A stretch of DNA of 64,000 bases from Adiantum capillus-veneris (GCA_014529385.2 CM043965.1:67451690-67515689), one strand, 5' to 3'. Shown: positions 9,519 through 20,761, counted from the stretch's first letter. The notes: generated by a model from the sequence alone, not told the origin. Numbers and translations: made by a program.

Positions 9519-11791
9519 TTAAAGAAATAGAATTAGCCGACCCCGGTGAAGAATCAAAACCTGTTTTTATTGCCCAAGACCTCACAGAAGTTGAAGAGGC
9601 GGTCCTCAAAGAGCTTCTCAAAGAATTCAAGGGCATATTCGCTTGGACATACCATGATATGAAAGGTGTTCCACCTTCTGTGGTCCAACATACAATCCCT
9701 ATGATTAGCACTGCGAAGCCCGTACAACAAAGACCCTACCCGATGAATCCTAAGTACGCAAAGATCATTCAAGAAGAACTAGAAAAGCTTATCAAATGTG
9801 GGTTCATATATCCTATTGAACACTCTGAATGGGTGTCTCCAATAGTTATCGTGCCAAAAAAGAATGGGAAACTCAAGGTGTGCGTGGACCTCAAAAAAGT
9901 TAATGCAGCTACTAGAAGAGACCATTACCCCCTACCATATTCCGAACACGTACTCGAAAGAGTTGCAGGCAAGGAAGCTTATAGCTTTCTAGATGGGTAC
10001 TCAGGCTACAACCAAATCACGATAGCGCTAGAGGAACAAGCTAAAACTGCCTTCATCACAGAATTTGGCGTGTTTGCATTTCGTGTGATGGCTTTTGGCT
10101 TAACAAATGCCCCTGCTACATTCCAACGATTAATAAACACTGCTTTTAAAGAATATTTGAGAGAGTTTTGTGAAGCTTTCTTAGACGACCTTTGTGTTTA
10201 CTCTTCTTGGAAAGAACATCTATCATGTTTGCGGAAGGTGTTTGAAAAGTGTAGGTTATATCGTATCTCATTGAACCCGTTCAAATGCCAATTTTGGGTC
10301 AAGCATGGAGTTATTTTAGGGCATATAGTATCTAAGAATGGTATCTCAACCGATGAGAGCAAAATTAAAGTGATTCTAGAGTTACCACCACCAACCAATT
10401 ACAAGGGAGTTCAAAGGTTCATGGGACACGTGGGTTATTATCGACGGTTTATTTTATTTTTCGCTGAGATAGCACTTCCTTTGTACAAGCTTCTCATTGA
10501 ATTTAAATGGACTGAAGAGTGTGACCAGGCCTATGAACAATTGAAGAAAACACTAGCAAGTGCTCCGATTTTAAGGACACCTAACTGGGATGTCATTTTC
10601 CATGTGCATATTGATGCATCAAACTTTGCTATTGGGTGTGTTCTCACTCAACCAGGAGAACATAAATTGGACTATCCCATTAGCTTTGCAAGCCGTCAAT
10701 TGAACGATGCTGAAAGGAACTACACCACTACAGAGCGAGAAGGTTTAGCAATGGTTTATGCAGTAAAGAAATTTCGCTACTACCTTCTGGCAAACAAGTT
10801 TATATTTTATGTGGATCATCAAGCGTTGCTGTATCTGGTAAACAAGCCATGCTCCACAGGAAGAATCACACGATGGTTGTTAATTCTTCTGGAGTTTGAT
10901 TTCATGATTGTAGTGAGACCCGGTAAAAGGCACGTCATGGCTGATCATTTGTCTCGCATACCCAATGGTGAAGCCCCTACAGGAGTTGATGATGAATTAC
11001 CCGATACTTCCCTATTCATAGTTGAGACTATGCCTGAATGGAGTGAGAACATTGTTAACTTTTTAGTTAATGGTTTTCCATCCAAGGAACTTCGTAAGGA
11101 TATCGCTCGAAGGCTAGTAAAAGAATGTGAACCCTATTGTTTGATTGCCGGAACTCTGTATAAACTAGGCAAGGATGATATTCTTAGGCGTTGTGCCCGC
11201 GAGGATGAATATTTGTATATCTTGCAAGAAGCACATATGGGCATAGCAGGAGGACATTTTTCAAGAGACCTGACAGCTAGAAAGGTGCTGCAATCAGGCT
11301 ATTGGTGGCCAACTTTATTTAAGGATGCATCACTTTTTACAAAAGGGTGTGATGAGTGCCAATGTTACAAGACCACACAGCGCAAAGACAGAATGCCCTT
11401 ACATCCTATTAAAGTAACCCAAACATTTGAAAAATGGGGCTTAGACTTTGTAGGTCCAATTAGTCCCGCAGCTCGCAACACTCAATCTCGATATATTCTA
11501 GTTGCTACGGACTATGTAACAAAGTGGGCTGAAGCTAAGGCTTCACAAAAAGCTGATGCGAGGACAACAGCTAAGTTTCTTTTTGAGAACATTATCACAA
11601 GATTTGGTTGCCCTTTTGAAATTGTTAGTGATAATGGTACCCATTTTATAAATGAGGTAATAAGAGAGCTTACCACGACCTTTATGATATCCCACCATAA
11701 GTCTACACCTTATTACCCGCAAGCTAATGGACAAGCCGAGAGCACCAACAAGACTCTAATCTCTATTTTAACCAAGACGGTAGAAGCTCAT
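9518..11791 (+). pseudogene. Element B: pol part 1 (RT, RNase H, integrase up to the D insertion)
   Basis: The frame is open from 9518; the first ATG is at 9659. RT copies the RNA: L-D-G-Y-S-G-Y-N-Q is near 9990, the catalytic loop is F-L-D-D (residues 174-177 from 9659) instead of the usual Y-x-D-D, and G-H-I-V-S-K-N-G is near 10320. RNase H keeps I-D-A-S (near 10610), T-E-R-E-G and Y-V-D-H-Q-A. Integrase has one H2C2 module (H...GGHF near 11230-11255, then C-D-E-C near 11350), then the core with D in W-G-L-D-F-V-G, D in S-D-N-G-T and E in Q-A-E-S. The reading frame enters the D LTR at 11792 and stops at 11795. The rest of integrase lies at 30822. Interrupted, so not functional as it stands. 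Confidence 0.93.
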
Positions 11792-12727
11792 TGTTGAGCC
11801 AGCAGAGGATCACACCCGCATTTTTGCTCACACCCATCATTTTGTAACCATTGATTGTAATAAATGTCTTTCCGACATTAATTTTGATTTGAGCCATTCA
11901 TTAAGTAACGGGACTCAATTGAGTTTCCAGCTTGTAATTCCGACATAATTTCACCTGCTGATGTAAATAATTAGAGATGTTCTCACCTCCAAGGCTGAGG
12001 TATATAAGCCAAAGTTTTGTAACCTAAAGGAGATTCGATTATTAATCAAAGGTGAGTTTTTGAGCGCCGTGACTGTGTCTGAGAGAGAGAGAGAGAGAGA
12101 GTCTTATCTCCTTGCTACGCGAGCTACGGAGCCGCCATTGGAGAAGCGACACCGCCATTGTGTTAGCAACGGCGAGAGCTACGCACAGATACCAAGAGTG
12201 CGCGCTATCGGCTTCTATGTGTGGTAAGTTCCTACGAGCTTCGGTGTGAGTTTTCTTCCAACTCGTGTGTCGGAATAGAGCGTGCAGCATATCTATAGAA
12301 CCACAACGAGTAGAGCTACGCATTGGTACCATCGGGGTCAAGTTTCGGTCACCTGTATTTTTCGGCCTGTCTTCATACGCGTTTACCGCACGGAGTGGTT
12401 ATAGGTTGATTTTGCAGTTCAAGTCTTTAGGGTGTTGTTCTTACCTAGTGTATAGACTTCCCCTTGAGTTTGAGATCGATTCGATGACTCTAGATCCTGT
12501 TTCGTATAGCATTCGTTCGTAGTACGGATTTCAGTCACTTGCGTATTTTAGAACTTAGATTTGATTTCCTTGGTAGTGATTGTCATTAGAAGGTCGAGTA
12601 GGTGATTTGACACCCACCTAGTTGTTTCCATGCGCCTGCGGGTCAAGCTTCGTCCTCGTCTGACAAATTCTGTTGTTGGTTGAGTTCTCGCTATTTAGCT
12701 TCCGCTAGCGGCGTAACCGCCTTAACA
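11792..12727 (+). repeat. Element D: 5' LTR
   Basis: It starts TGTTGAGCCAGCAG and ends CCTTAACA. A polyadenylation-like 'aataaatg' is near 11858, TATA-like 'gtatataagcc' near 11999-12010, and a 21-base GA run at 12081-12101. Splice-donor-like sites are AAAG|GTGAGT at 12051/12052 and GTG|GTAAGT at 12223/12224. Confidence 0.97.
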
Positions 12728-12729
12728 TT

Positions 12730-12747
12730 TGGCGCCGCTGCCGGGGA
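12730..12747 (+). promoter_or_regulatory. Element D: primer-binding site
   Basis: TGGCGCCGCTGCCGGGGA lies two bases after the LTR. It differs at one base from the plant tRNA-Asp complement used by Athila-type elements (family knowledge). A second strong donor-like site, GAG|GTGAGT, follows at 12787/12788. Confidence 0.9.
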
Positions 12748-14118
12748 CGAGAGCCCTAAGTAGGTGACCTTAGACTAATCCTACGAGGTGAGTCGTATAA
12801 ACTACTTTGTATACTTTAGTTAGAAAAGATCTAGGAGTGGTGGACTCCGAAGGTCTCGAGAGATACTAGGAAGTGGGGTATTCCTGGGTCTTCCGTGTTG
12901 ACAGTATTTTTAGTCTAGCTTAGATTAGATTGTTTTTTGATGGTGTTTAAGTGGTTGTTGACATAAAAAGCATTTGCTACTCCTTGTGTGGTAGTAAATC
13001 TCTTTATATTTTCAATTGCAAAAAAACCATTTTATGATTAGAAGTAGCCTAGGTAGGGACTGATTTGATCCTGATCTAGAGCTATCAATTGGTGTTCTAT
13101 TTGCTTGATGTGTTTGATTGCATGTTAGATCACTGAAAAAGTCTCTTTGGTAGTGAAATATGCAATAAACAAAGTTCAGAAAAATTTTCTGTGTAACTGA
13201 TTGTTGCTGAGCACTTAAAAGAGCTATTGGAAGAGTTCTGTGCTGAAAAACTGGAAATCTGCAACTTTAGACATCATACGCGTATGATGTCTTAGGACCT
13301 AAACAGAGACTAAAATTGAAAATTTGACATTGCCAGAGTGTTTAGAAGGGGGGTTTTACCCTAAGATCAACTTAAAACAAGGGCATTAACACTCAAAGAA
13401 ACCCAAAAAAGACAAGTCGGAGTCCAAGAAACGCAAAGAACAAGAAATTTTGGATTCAGATCTTGTTTTTACATTCAAACCTGACAAAAACACCTGAAAC
13501 TCAATTATAAACATTGGAGAAGGCTTAAAACCAAAAATAGTCAAAATCTGGGAAAAAAGACATCATACGCGTATAATGTCTTTTTGCACTTCCACTGCTT
13601 ATTTTGAAATCTGACCTGACAAGATTGTTACAAACACTGTAGAAAGCATAAATATCAAGTTTGGACCCAAATTGATGAAAAAGACATCATACGCGTATGA
13701 TGTCTTTGACCTAATTTTGGACATATTTTGATACTTTGCCAACACAGATCCATTGTAATAGCTATCTAGAGGCTATATTTCAAGTTTCATCCCATTTGGA
13801 TCACAATTGACCCAAAAAACAAGTCAAAAGCGGAAAATTGCCAAGAAAAGCCTAAATTAGCCATAACTTGCTCAAACAGAGTTCAAACTGAATTTTGTGA
13901 GTGAACAGAGCATAAAGGGGTCACTGAGAGTGAGCATAACCAAAATAGTCAAAATCTGTGAAAAAAGACATCATACGCGTATAATGTCTTTTTCAGCATA
14001 ACTGCAACAAAATTCTCACTTGATGAAACAGAAGTTGTCCAACTGACAAAATTAAACAGTTGACCAAGTATCAGTCAATTTGGATCAATTCTGACCACAA
14101 AAACTTGGGGAAAACAAA
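12748..14118 (+). repeat. Element D: leader with four ACGCGT-centred palindromes
   Basis: This noncoding leader holds four copies of a palindrome whose arm is GACATCATACG. The 22-bp cores are at 13270-13291 (perfect), 13559-13580 (one mismatched pair), 13683-13704 (perfect; extends to 28 bp) and 13967-13988 (one mismatched pair; flanked by A5/T5). The spacings are 289, 124 and 284 bp. Copies 2 and 4 share about 30 bp of upstream context ('caaaatagtcaaaatctg'). Midway in the long spacings there are half-like remnants ('aaaaaagacaagtc' near 13405-13418). The function is unknown; the palindrome could be a protein-binding site or an RNA stem-loop. Confidence 0.9.
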
Positions 14119-14814
14119 TTGCTTAGACGGAAAAGCTACAGTCCTTTAGGGGAATTGATGAATTTGAGATCGGGCAGGAATCTCCGGAATAATCAACCAA
14201 AACAAGGGGAACCAGCAAGTGTCATATCAACCGAGGGAAGTGTAAACCAAAGTTGGGTGCAACCATTAGAGCCGATCTTTGAAGGAAGTATCTCTGATAC
14301 TTCTTCGGAGAGATCTTACGAAATTTTCACCGAAAACTTGGAACACTTGAACCTGAACAACAGAGAAAATATGGCAGCAGGATCATCAAACCCTTCCGCC
14401 ACCATGAAGCTATTGTTCATAAAATACCAGTACGACAATGAGCAAGGTGCCAAGATCTACAAAGATGGAATGGACCGCTATTGTGTAAAGATAGAAGATA
14501 GACCTAGTGAGTTCAAGGACTTAGTGCCTGTGAGCTATAGCGGAGATAGATATCTAGATGACGAGGGTACCATGTACTTGGTAGTCCTAAATCCTAACAT
14601 TGTGGACAAGTGGGGATTGATGGGCACCAAAGCCAAAATAGATGAAGAACTCGAGGAGAAAGCACCAATAATGAACTTCCCTAATGCGAGGTTAAGAAGA
14701 GAGAATGAAACTATAAGGATCAACACTGATAACATCTATGTGGGGCTGTACAAATATAATAATGGGGATCAAGATCTCTATTATAGATGTGAAGACCCTA
14801 CACCGGAGAGTTGA
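14119..14814 (+). CDS. Element D: gag N-terminal ORF (231 codons)
   Basis: The first gag segment starts at 14119 (TTG; the first ATG in frame is at 14155, near the LRSGR motif). The L-R-S-G-R motif links it to the gag N-termini of B and A. The remainder is a compact acidic domain (K-Y-Q-Y-D-N-E-Q-G-A, then Y-K-Y-N-N-G-D) of no fold I recognise, apparently repeated in style at the start of the next ORF (Y-T-E-G-S-E-V-K, K-Y-G). It ends TGA at 14812 and overlaps the next frame (open from 14793) by about 22 bases, so a -1 shift would join them. No classic slippery heptamer sits in the overlap, so this may simply be a mutation. The matching part of C is removed by an 878-bp deletion. Confidence 0.65.
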   Translation: MLRRKSYSPLGELMNLRSGRNLRNNQPKQGEPASVISTEGSVNQSWVQPLEPIFEGSISDTSSERSYEIFTENLEHLNLNNRENMAAGSSNPSATMKLLFIKYQYDNEQGAKIYKDGMDRYCVKIEDRPSEFKDLVPVSYSGDRYLDDEGTMYLVVLNPNIVDKWGLMGTKAKIDEELEEKAPIMNFPNARLRRENETIRINTDNIYVGLYKYNNGDQDLYYRCEDPTPES

Positions 14815-17048
14815 CAGACCAAAAAAGACTGTATGTCTTTACCTACACAGAGGGATCGGAAGTGAAAATTGCCGCTTACGATAAGTATGGCAGGCAATAC
14901 TCAACAATGGGCAAGAAAGAATTAGAAGGATATACATACTTTGGGGGACCACTACATCAGTATTATGTTACTTCTAGCTCACATAGACCAGCACCAACAA
15001 ATGGAGTGCAAAACTCAATGACAACAGGAGGACAAAGAACTCAGGTTGCTGATTCTTTCAGTCAACCTTGGGACTCGAAGCTCGGACCAATGGGATCATT
15101 ACATTCCAGAGAGTCAATGGAGACGAATCGAGGTAGTGCAGTTCCAATCCCCACCTATACCACGCCAGGTCCAAGGTTTGAAGCGGAACCATCGCATTTA
15201 CCTCCCAGTAGTAGATTCAGGGCGCAGGAACCGACAAGGGTAACCCATGAAGTCCATGATGCTAGAGAAAGCTTTAGCCGAGACACAGGAGCAATGAGAT
15301 TGGTAGCAGACCATAGACGTATGAGACCATCTCAAGTAGCCAAGTGTATGCCAAAGAAGTATGGTGGTTCAGGAGATCCGTATGCACATGTGTCACTCTT
15401 TAAGCAAGTCTTAAGAGCTGAGCAGATAACCGATTTCCATACACAATACGAGGGATTTGGTCTTACTCTAGAAGGTACTGCATTGACATGGTTTCAACCA
15501 ATGAACATAGGGGGATTCCATGACATTGACCATTTGCTAAGAGAGTTTGCGGAGGAATTCTCAAAACGAGGGATTAAGCACAATACGGTCTCACAAATAT
15601 ATGCTTTTAAACAGAGAGAACACGAAAAAGTGAAGGAAGCTTCACTTCGCTTCAAACAATACATTGAGAGATGTCCAGTACGTGAACGACCACAAGATGA
15701 CAGACTATCTGTTCTTTTTATTGAGGGACTGAGGAACGACACTCTCAAGAAAGACTTGCACTTGAAAGCTTGTACAAGTTTCGAGCAAGTAACGAGAGAG
15801 GCATTGTACTTAGTGGATAACTGTACGGTTTATGGAGAGGTGTCAGCGGATACAGATTTTGCATCCAGTAGCTCCTCCTCCGTAGCGAGCGAGACTACCA
15901 CTAAAAAGAATGTTCAAACAACAACCATGCCAAATGTAGAGCAAATGATAGAAGATGCTCTGAAAAGGATGGCACCATACCAAAAACCATTGCCAAAAAC
16001 ACTGAAATGGTGTGCTATTGAACAAAAATGGACAAATCATCCAACAGAGGAGTGCAACAACAAAGGGTATGTAAGGGAGCGTCAGTATGCACCTCCTGCT
16101 CAATTAGCACCACCTCAGATACATCCAGTACCTCGATACCCAACGGGAAATGTACCAGGACCTATGGGGATAGAAAGACCGCAACCGGTATTGGGACAAC
16201 AACCACCTTTACCAGGAGCGAGACCAGTGGGCATTAGATATGCACCAACCTTAGAGAATCAGGAAGAACAAGCCTTAGTGCCTGTTCAATCCTATTACGA
16301 AGAATCGGGTGCACACATGTCTCCGACAGTGTATTACCCACCAGAAGAACCTAAACAACCAGAACCATGGGGCATGATGGGGAATGTTGGAACACCAACA
16401 GTTACAAGTGCTTCTGATGAAGAGAGATACAATATGGACGCAAGAACCTTAATGTTCATAGCTCATGGAGGGTTAACAGGACAAAGACCATCATATCCAC
16501 AAAGGACGAATCAAATGGGACCAAGACCAACACTAGGACCTTGTTACAAGTGTGGAGGTGACCATCTGATGAATGTTTGCCCACATACGGAAATCATTAG
16601 AATTAACGCTTATTGCACTGAGTGTGGGGTTACTCACTTCATTGGGGATTGTTCAAAGAATCCAAACAAAGTGCAAAAGACGACATTGAATATGCTAGAA
16701 ACTATTCCTACCAGCAGTGGGTCTGAAAATGAAACTCTGATACCAACGCAAGTTGTTACTAGAGCTCAAGCTAAGAAAACCACTAGAGAACCTGAGAATG
16801 GAAAGTTAGCGACTGAAGTGGTTAGTCAAGGACCGCGGAGTCAGAAAAACACATGGAAAGCTAGAAAAGCACGCATGAAGTTGAGAAAAGAACGTGAAGA
16901 CGCTATTCTAGCTGAGGAACTAAAGCAAACTAAAGCTAGATTAGAAAAACTTGAGAGTCAAAACGGGAAACGAGAGATGAGCCCGGAAAGAACGAAACAA
17001 AAGAGTATCAAAGAAACAACGAGCTTAAGCTCGGGGGATCAGTGCTAG
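14793..17048 (+). CDS. Element D: main Gag (capsid and nucleocapsid)
   Basis: The frame is open from 14793, with a usable start around 14811-14907. A Retrotrans_gag-type capsid region lies at about residues 185-345 (counted from 14811), with A-L-T-W-F-Q-P and R-F-K-Q-Y-I-E-R-C. It is followed by a P/Q-rich part. Two zinc knuckles begin at residues 578 and 602, both CX2CX3HX4C and so one residue shorter than the usual spacing. The basic C-terminus (K-A-R-K-A-R-M-K-L-R-K) suits RNA binding. It stops at 17046 through a one-base difference from C near 17032, where C keeps the frame open into the linker. The role by family is the particle shell and RNA packaging. Confidence 0.85.
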   Translation, partial: RPYTGELTDQKRLYVFTYTEGSEVKIAAYDKYGRQYSTMGKKELEGYTYFGGPLHQYYVTSSSHRPAPTNGVQNSMTTGGQRTQVADSFSQPWDSKLGPMGSLHSRESMETNRGSAVPIPTYTTPGPRFEAEPSHLPPSSRFRAQEPTRVTHEVHDARESFSRDTGAMRLVADHRRMRPSQVAKCMPKKYGGSGDPYAHVSLFKQVLRAEQITDFHTQYEGFGLTLEGTALTWFQPMNIGGFHDIDHLLREFAEEFSKRGIKHNTVSQIYAFKQREHEKVKEASLRFKQYIERCPVRERPQDDRLSVLFIEGLRNDTLKKDLHLKACTSFEQVTREALYLVDNCTVYGEVSADTDFASSSSSSVASETTTKKNVQTTTMPNVEQMIEDALKRMAPYQKPLPKTLKWCAIEQKWTNHPTEECNNKGYVRERQYAPPAQLAPPQIHPVPRYPTGNVPGPMGIERPQPVLGQQPPLPGARPVGIRYAPTLENQEEQALVPVQSYYEESGAHMSPTVYYPPEEPKQPEPWGMMGNVGTPTVTSASDEERYNMDARTLMFIAHGGLTGQRPSYPQRTNQMGPRPTLGPCYKCGGDHLMNVCPHTEIIRINAYCTECGVTHFIGDCSKNPNKVQKTTLNMLETIPTSSGSENETLIPTQVVTRAQAKKTTREPENGKLATEVVSQGPRSQKNTWKARKARMKLRKEREDAILAEELKQTKARLEKLESQNGKREMSPERTKQKSIKETTSLSSGDQC

Positions 17049-17979
17049 TCGACAAGGTACACGAACCATTGGACGCACTGATGAGAGCTTACGAAGCTAG
17101 GTTAAAGAACAACCAAACACAAGAACAGAGGTGGATGACATACCCAAACGCGGAATTGGAAAAGCAGAGACTTGAAATGTGCCAGAGAATGATCGAGACT
17201 GCACAAGCCTTATTAGAACCACCAAAGAAACAATGAATTGTGGAAGGAAAACCCAATTCAGCAAGAGACTATCGTTTCACGGGTAGCTGAAAAGACTCCC
17301 AGTGCACAAAAGCCTGAAAATACACAAAAGGATGACCGCATAGTATTGAACACAACCGATCAGGAGATAGAGAGTTTTCATCCAGTCATACAGAGGAGTT
17401 ACGGAAAAGATGAGGATTACAATGAATTTTGGAAACAAGTGAGAGAGGCAAACTTTGCAAACGAGCTAAGTTGCCAAGCTAATCAGACAAATTGGGAAAA
17501 GGACATCAGGATCCTCCCATAGTGGAATTTGAGGCAGGATCTCAAGTGGACTTGGATCTGCAATCTTACTGGGGAGATGGGGGCTCTGTTAGAACAATGG
17601 AGAGCAAACCTCATTCACTGAAAACTTTACCTTCATACTTAGGAGAGTATGAAGCAAAATCGAGATTAGAGCACTTCCCTCACGAAAATCTCATCAGAAA
17701 AAGTCATGGACTCGCAAGGATTGATAGAGATCTTGTCAACACCAGTGACATGCACTATCACTCTAGCTGAGCTTTTGAGGCTAAGACCACATATGTGGAC
17801 CACTGTAGGAAAATGCTTGGAGAAATTCGGGATAAAAGATCCAACATCGAGATTGCAAGAGGAGCATTGAGGAGCTGAGCAAGCCACAAAAGAACGCTAA
17901 GCCTGTACCCTTAAACAAGGTCGGAGAGTATTGCGAAGGTGAAGAGGGGAATACAACCTTACCAGTTGAATTCCAAGGA
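17042..17979 (+). pseudogene. Element D: gag-protease linker, broken into short frames
   Basis: Pieces at 17042-17236, 17238-17522, 17492-17770 and about 17705-17979 align in order with a continuous 240-codon stretch of C (49219-48497) and its protease N-terminus. The breaks are small indels: near 17226 D has 'ccaccaaagaaac' where C has 'ccaccaagagaaac', and C has three GTGCTA units near 49140 where D has one. The linker is charged and has no recognised domain (D-E-D-Y-N-E-F-W-K-Q-V, Y-W-G-D-G-G-S-V). Confidence 0.75.
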
Positions 17980-18807
17980 GTGAACACAATGGCAATACTA
18001 GACAGCGGAGCTGGGGTAGCCATAGCTACAAAAGAAATCTGGAAAAAATGGGGGAAACCAGCAATAAGGAAGACTAGGTTGAAACTCCAATTAGCAGATG
18101 GACACATGGAGAAACCTATGGGGTTATTAGAGAAAGTTGTAGTGACTTCTTGCGGCATTGAATACGAACATACTTTCGCTATTGTCGATTTTGGCAAGGA
18201 GAATAACTATGATATCATACTGGGAAGACCATTCATGAGACAGTTGAAAATAGTCCAGGATTGGGGCTACGATCACATATACCTGAGAAATATGGAAACC
18301 ACTACACGTGTGAACCTGAAAGACCATAGCTACAAAAATGTGAACCGAACACCGGTAGAGGAATTTGATTCAGCTACTTTGGCGGGATCCGAATTTCCAG
18401 CTTGGTTAGGTAAACCCAAGGAGTTATGGATGTGTGGAGCTTCGAAATGTGGAAGTCTGAAACAAGAAGAATGTGTTTTAGAAAGGGCTATCGAAGACGA
18501 AACTTATGTAAGAGAACCCTTTCCAGAGGACACGTTTGAACCATTAGAATGGACACACATTCTAGCAACCCTAGATGTTTGCGCAATTCCGGATGGTCCC
18601 ACAACGAAATTTTGCGACAAGGACGGGTACGACCTGGTTCCGTATTTCATGTTGAGAACTGTGCTCGAAAAAGAAACGGAAAAGAACGATACACTGGAAA
18701 AGGAAGATGAAGAGGAGGTGTTTCACGACATTCCCGATCATCTGAGTGGGGAAATGAAGCAGACAACGAGTCAACGGACAATTCAAGCGAAAACGAAGAA
18801 ACTATGA
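17980..18807 (+). CDS. Element D: first retropepsin (PR1) and downstream segment
   Basis: This is the aspartic protease expected between gag and RT. The active site is A-I-L-D8-S-G-A-G. The second hydrophobic signature, I-I-L-G-R-P-F-M, is near residue 80, followed by V-Q-D-W. After about residue 110 a cysteine-containing acidic region follows (M-C-G-A-S-K-C-G, L-A-T-L-D-V-C). The chosen start is the first ATG of this frame; the real N-terminus is fused to the linker upstream. In C the same protease has D-T-G but a nonsense codon soon after. By family it cleaves Gag-Pol. Confidence 0.88.
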   Translation: MNTMAILDSGAGVAIATKEIWKKWGKPAIRKTRLKLQLADGHMEKPMGLLEKVVVTSCGIEYEHTFAIVDFGKENNYDIILGRPFMRQLKIVQDWGYDHIYLRNMETTTRVNLKDHSYKNVNRTPVEEFDSATLAGSEFPAWLGKPKELWMCGASKCGSLKQEECVLERAIEDETYVREPFPEDTFEPLEWTHILATLDVCAIPDGPTTKFCDKDGYDLVPYFMLRTVLEKETEKNDTLEKEDEEEVFHDIPDHLSGEMKQTTSQRTIQAKTKKL

Positions 18808-18810
18808 CGG

Positions 18811-19323
18811 ATGTCCGATTTTATGATTTTCCGAACCAAACTAAACAACGCCAGAAACACTATAGAGCAAAGAGAAAAAACAAAAGGGGTTAGAACCAAT
18901 CCGATGCCTAGAATAAGAAAAAAAAATCAATTCCTAATGCTAGTAAAGGCTGAAGATTGTGTTAAGGATAAGATTTCTGGAAGAATGAGAGGCAGTGATC
19001 AAAAGAGCTTACGAAAAGACAAAAGAGGCTCAAGAAATCAAGTTCAAAAGAATGGAACGAAAACTGAAACAGAAAAATCAGAAAAGAACAAGCGCAACAG
19101 AGAACACACGGAGTCCAAGCTAGAACGTAGAAACAAGTACAGAGAGCTCAAGAAAACTCTGAAGGAAGTTTGGACGACAGAAATTGAGAGTGGAGAGGAC
19201 GAAAACGTCAAAATCAAGGAAAACATGGATGTTCCCTCTCACTATAGGAAATTCACAATAGAGGATAGGAAGGTGGTATTAACCAACCTATTCGAGAGAG
19301 AGAAAGGAGAACGAATCTTATGA
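18811..19323 (+). pseudogene. Element D: K/E/R-rich spacer between PR1 and RT
   Basis: This highly charged, low-complexity coding segment is homologous to codons about 125-300 of the 1124-codon frame of C (47749-44375). It ends at TGA 19321 because of an extra AG in 'gagagagaga' near 19297 relative to C. It is probably a flexible linker; no enzyme motif was seen. The conserved Y-D-G-P-E-D that precedes RT is at about 19317-19334. Confidence 0.7.
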
Positions 19324-19381
19324 CGGACCGGAGGATGCAAAAAAAGTTGATTTAGCAGCTCCAGGTGAGCCACCTAGACCG

Positions 19382-20761
19382 GTGTACATAGCCACAGATT
19401 TGTCTCCAGGCGAGGAAGAGAGACTTTTGAGTCTTCTCAGAGAGTATAGGGATGTGTTTGCATGGTCTTATAAGGACTTAAAGGGAGTTGACCCATCGAT
19501 ATGCCAACACTCAATCCCACTGAAACAAGACGCAAAGCCTAGCAGACAGAGACCATACACATATAATGATACTTTTGCTAAGCGAATCAAGGAAGAGATA
19601 GATAAGCTAATGGAAGCTGAATTCATATACGAGATTGAACACACTGATTGGGTATCTCCGATTGTGGTAGTACCTAAGAAGAACGGAAAACTCCGAGTGT
19701 GTGTCAACTTAAAGAAAGTGAATGCTGCAACAATCAGGGACAATTATCCCCTGCCGATAACTGATCATGTTCTAGAGCGTGTATCAGGGAAAACAGCATA
19801 CTCCTTTCTTGATGGTTTTTCAGGATATAACCAGCTAGCCATAGCATTGGAAGATCAACATAAAACAGCTTTTGCAACGGAGTGGGGAATTTATGCTTAT
19901 CGGGTTATGCCTTTTGGTCTAACCAATGCTCCCGCAACCTTCCAGAGGCTGATGACGCATGCTTTCAAAGAATACTTAAGGCTGTTTCTCGAAATATACA
20001 TGGATGACTTATGTGTACATTCTCTACTGAGAGATGAGCATCTAGAACACCTAAGAAAAGTATTTGAGAAATGTAGGACATATCGCATTTGTCTCAATCC
20101 TGAGAAATGTGTGTTTATGGTCCGACAGGGCAGAATTCTGGGACATATTGTCTCACAAAACGGAATATCCACGGATTTAGGGAAGATAAAAGTTATAGTG
20201 GATATGCCTAGACCAACCAATGCGAAACAAGTACAGAGCTTTATGGGACATTGTGGGTATTATAGACGATTCATTTACATGTACGCTATAATAGGCCAAC
20301 CACTTTACAGGCTAATAGTGAACTTTGAATGGACAGAGGAGTGTGAGGAATCGTTCAAGAAATTGAAAGAGGCACTCATTACTGCTCCCGTTTTGAAATC
20401 ACCAGATTGGGAGAAGATATTCCATGTGCATATAGATGCTTCGGCATATGCAATAGGATGTATTCTGGCTCAGCCAGAAGAAGGAAACATGGATTTTCCT
20501 ATCTGTTACGCCAGTCGACAGCTCAACCATGCAGAGAAGAATTACACCACAACAGAGCGAGAAGGATTAGGGATGATATATGCTGTGAAGAAATTTCGGC
20601 ATTATCTTCTAGCCAACAAGTTTGTGTTTTTTACGGATCACCAAGCCTTGCTCTACCTAGTGAATAAACCATGCAATACCGGGAGAATAGTGAGATGGTT
20701 CATTATCTTACTGGAATTCGACTTCACGGTAGTAGTAAAGAAAGGAAAAAACACATCTTAG
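19382..20761 (+). CDS. Element D: reverse transcriptase and RNase H
   Basis: RT motifs: V-S-P-I-V-V-V-P-K-K-N-G near residue 95, F-L-D-G-F-S-G-Y-N-Q near 145, M-P-F-G-L-T-N-A-P-A-T-F near 180, and the catalytic Y-M-D-D at residues 206-209 (19997-20008). RNase H: I-D-A-S near 350, T-T-E-R-E-G near 395 and T-D-H-Q-A near 425. Together they would copy the element RNA into DNA inside the particle. The frame ends early (N-T-S-stop) because D has A6 where C has A5 at about 20745-20750; the continuation R-A-D-H-L-S is in another frame. The catalytic residues themselves are intact. Confidence 0.92.
   Translation: MYIATDLSPGEEERLLSLLREYRDVFAWSYKDLKGVDPSICQHSIPLKQDAKPSRQRPYTYNDTFAKRIKEEIDKLMEAEFIYEIEHTDWVSPIVVVPKKNGKLRVCVNLKKVNAATIRDNYPLPITDHVLERVSGKTAYSFLDGFSGYNQLAIALEDQHKTAFATEWGIYAYRVMPFGLTNAPATFQRLMTHAFKEYLRLFLEIYMDDLCVHSLLRDEHLEHLRKVFEKCRTYRICLNPEKCVFMVRQGRILGHIVSQNGISTDLGKIKVIVDMPRPTNAKQVQSFMGHCGYYRRFIYMYAIIGQPLYRLIVNFEWTEECEESFKKLKEALITAPVLKSPDWEKIFHVHIDASAYAIGCILAQPEEGNMDFPICYASRQLNHAEKNYTTTEREGLGMIYAVKKFRHYLLANKFVFFTDHQALLYLVNKPCNTGRIVRWFIILLEFDFTVVVKKGKNTS

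Noticed and set aside
12042-12522. 85- and 99-codon frames repeated in the LTRs at 12042, 30131, 35403 and 52780
   Set aside because: They recur only because the LTR recurs, they overlap on opposite strands, and they show no domain. They are LTR noncoding sequence.
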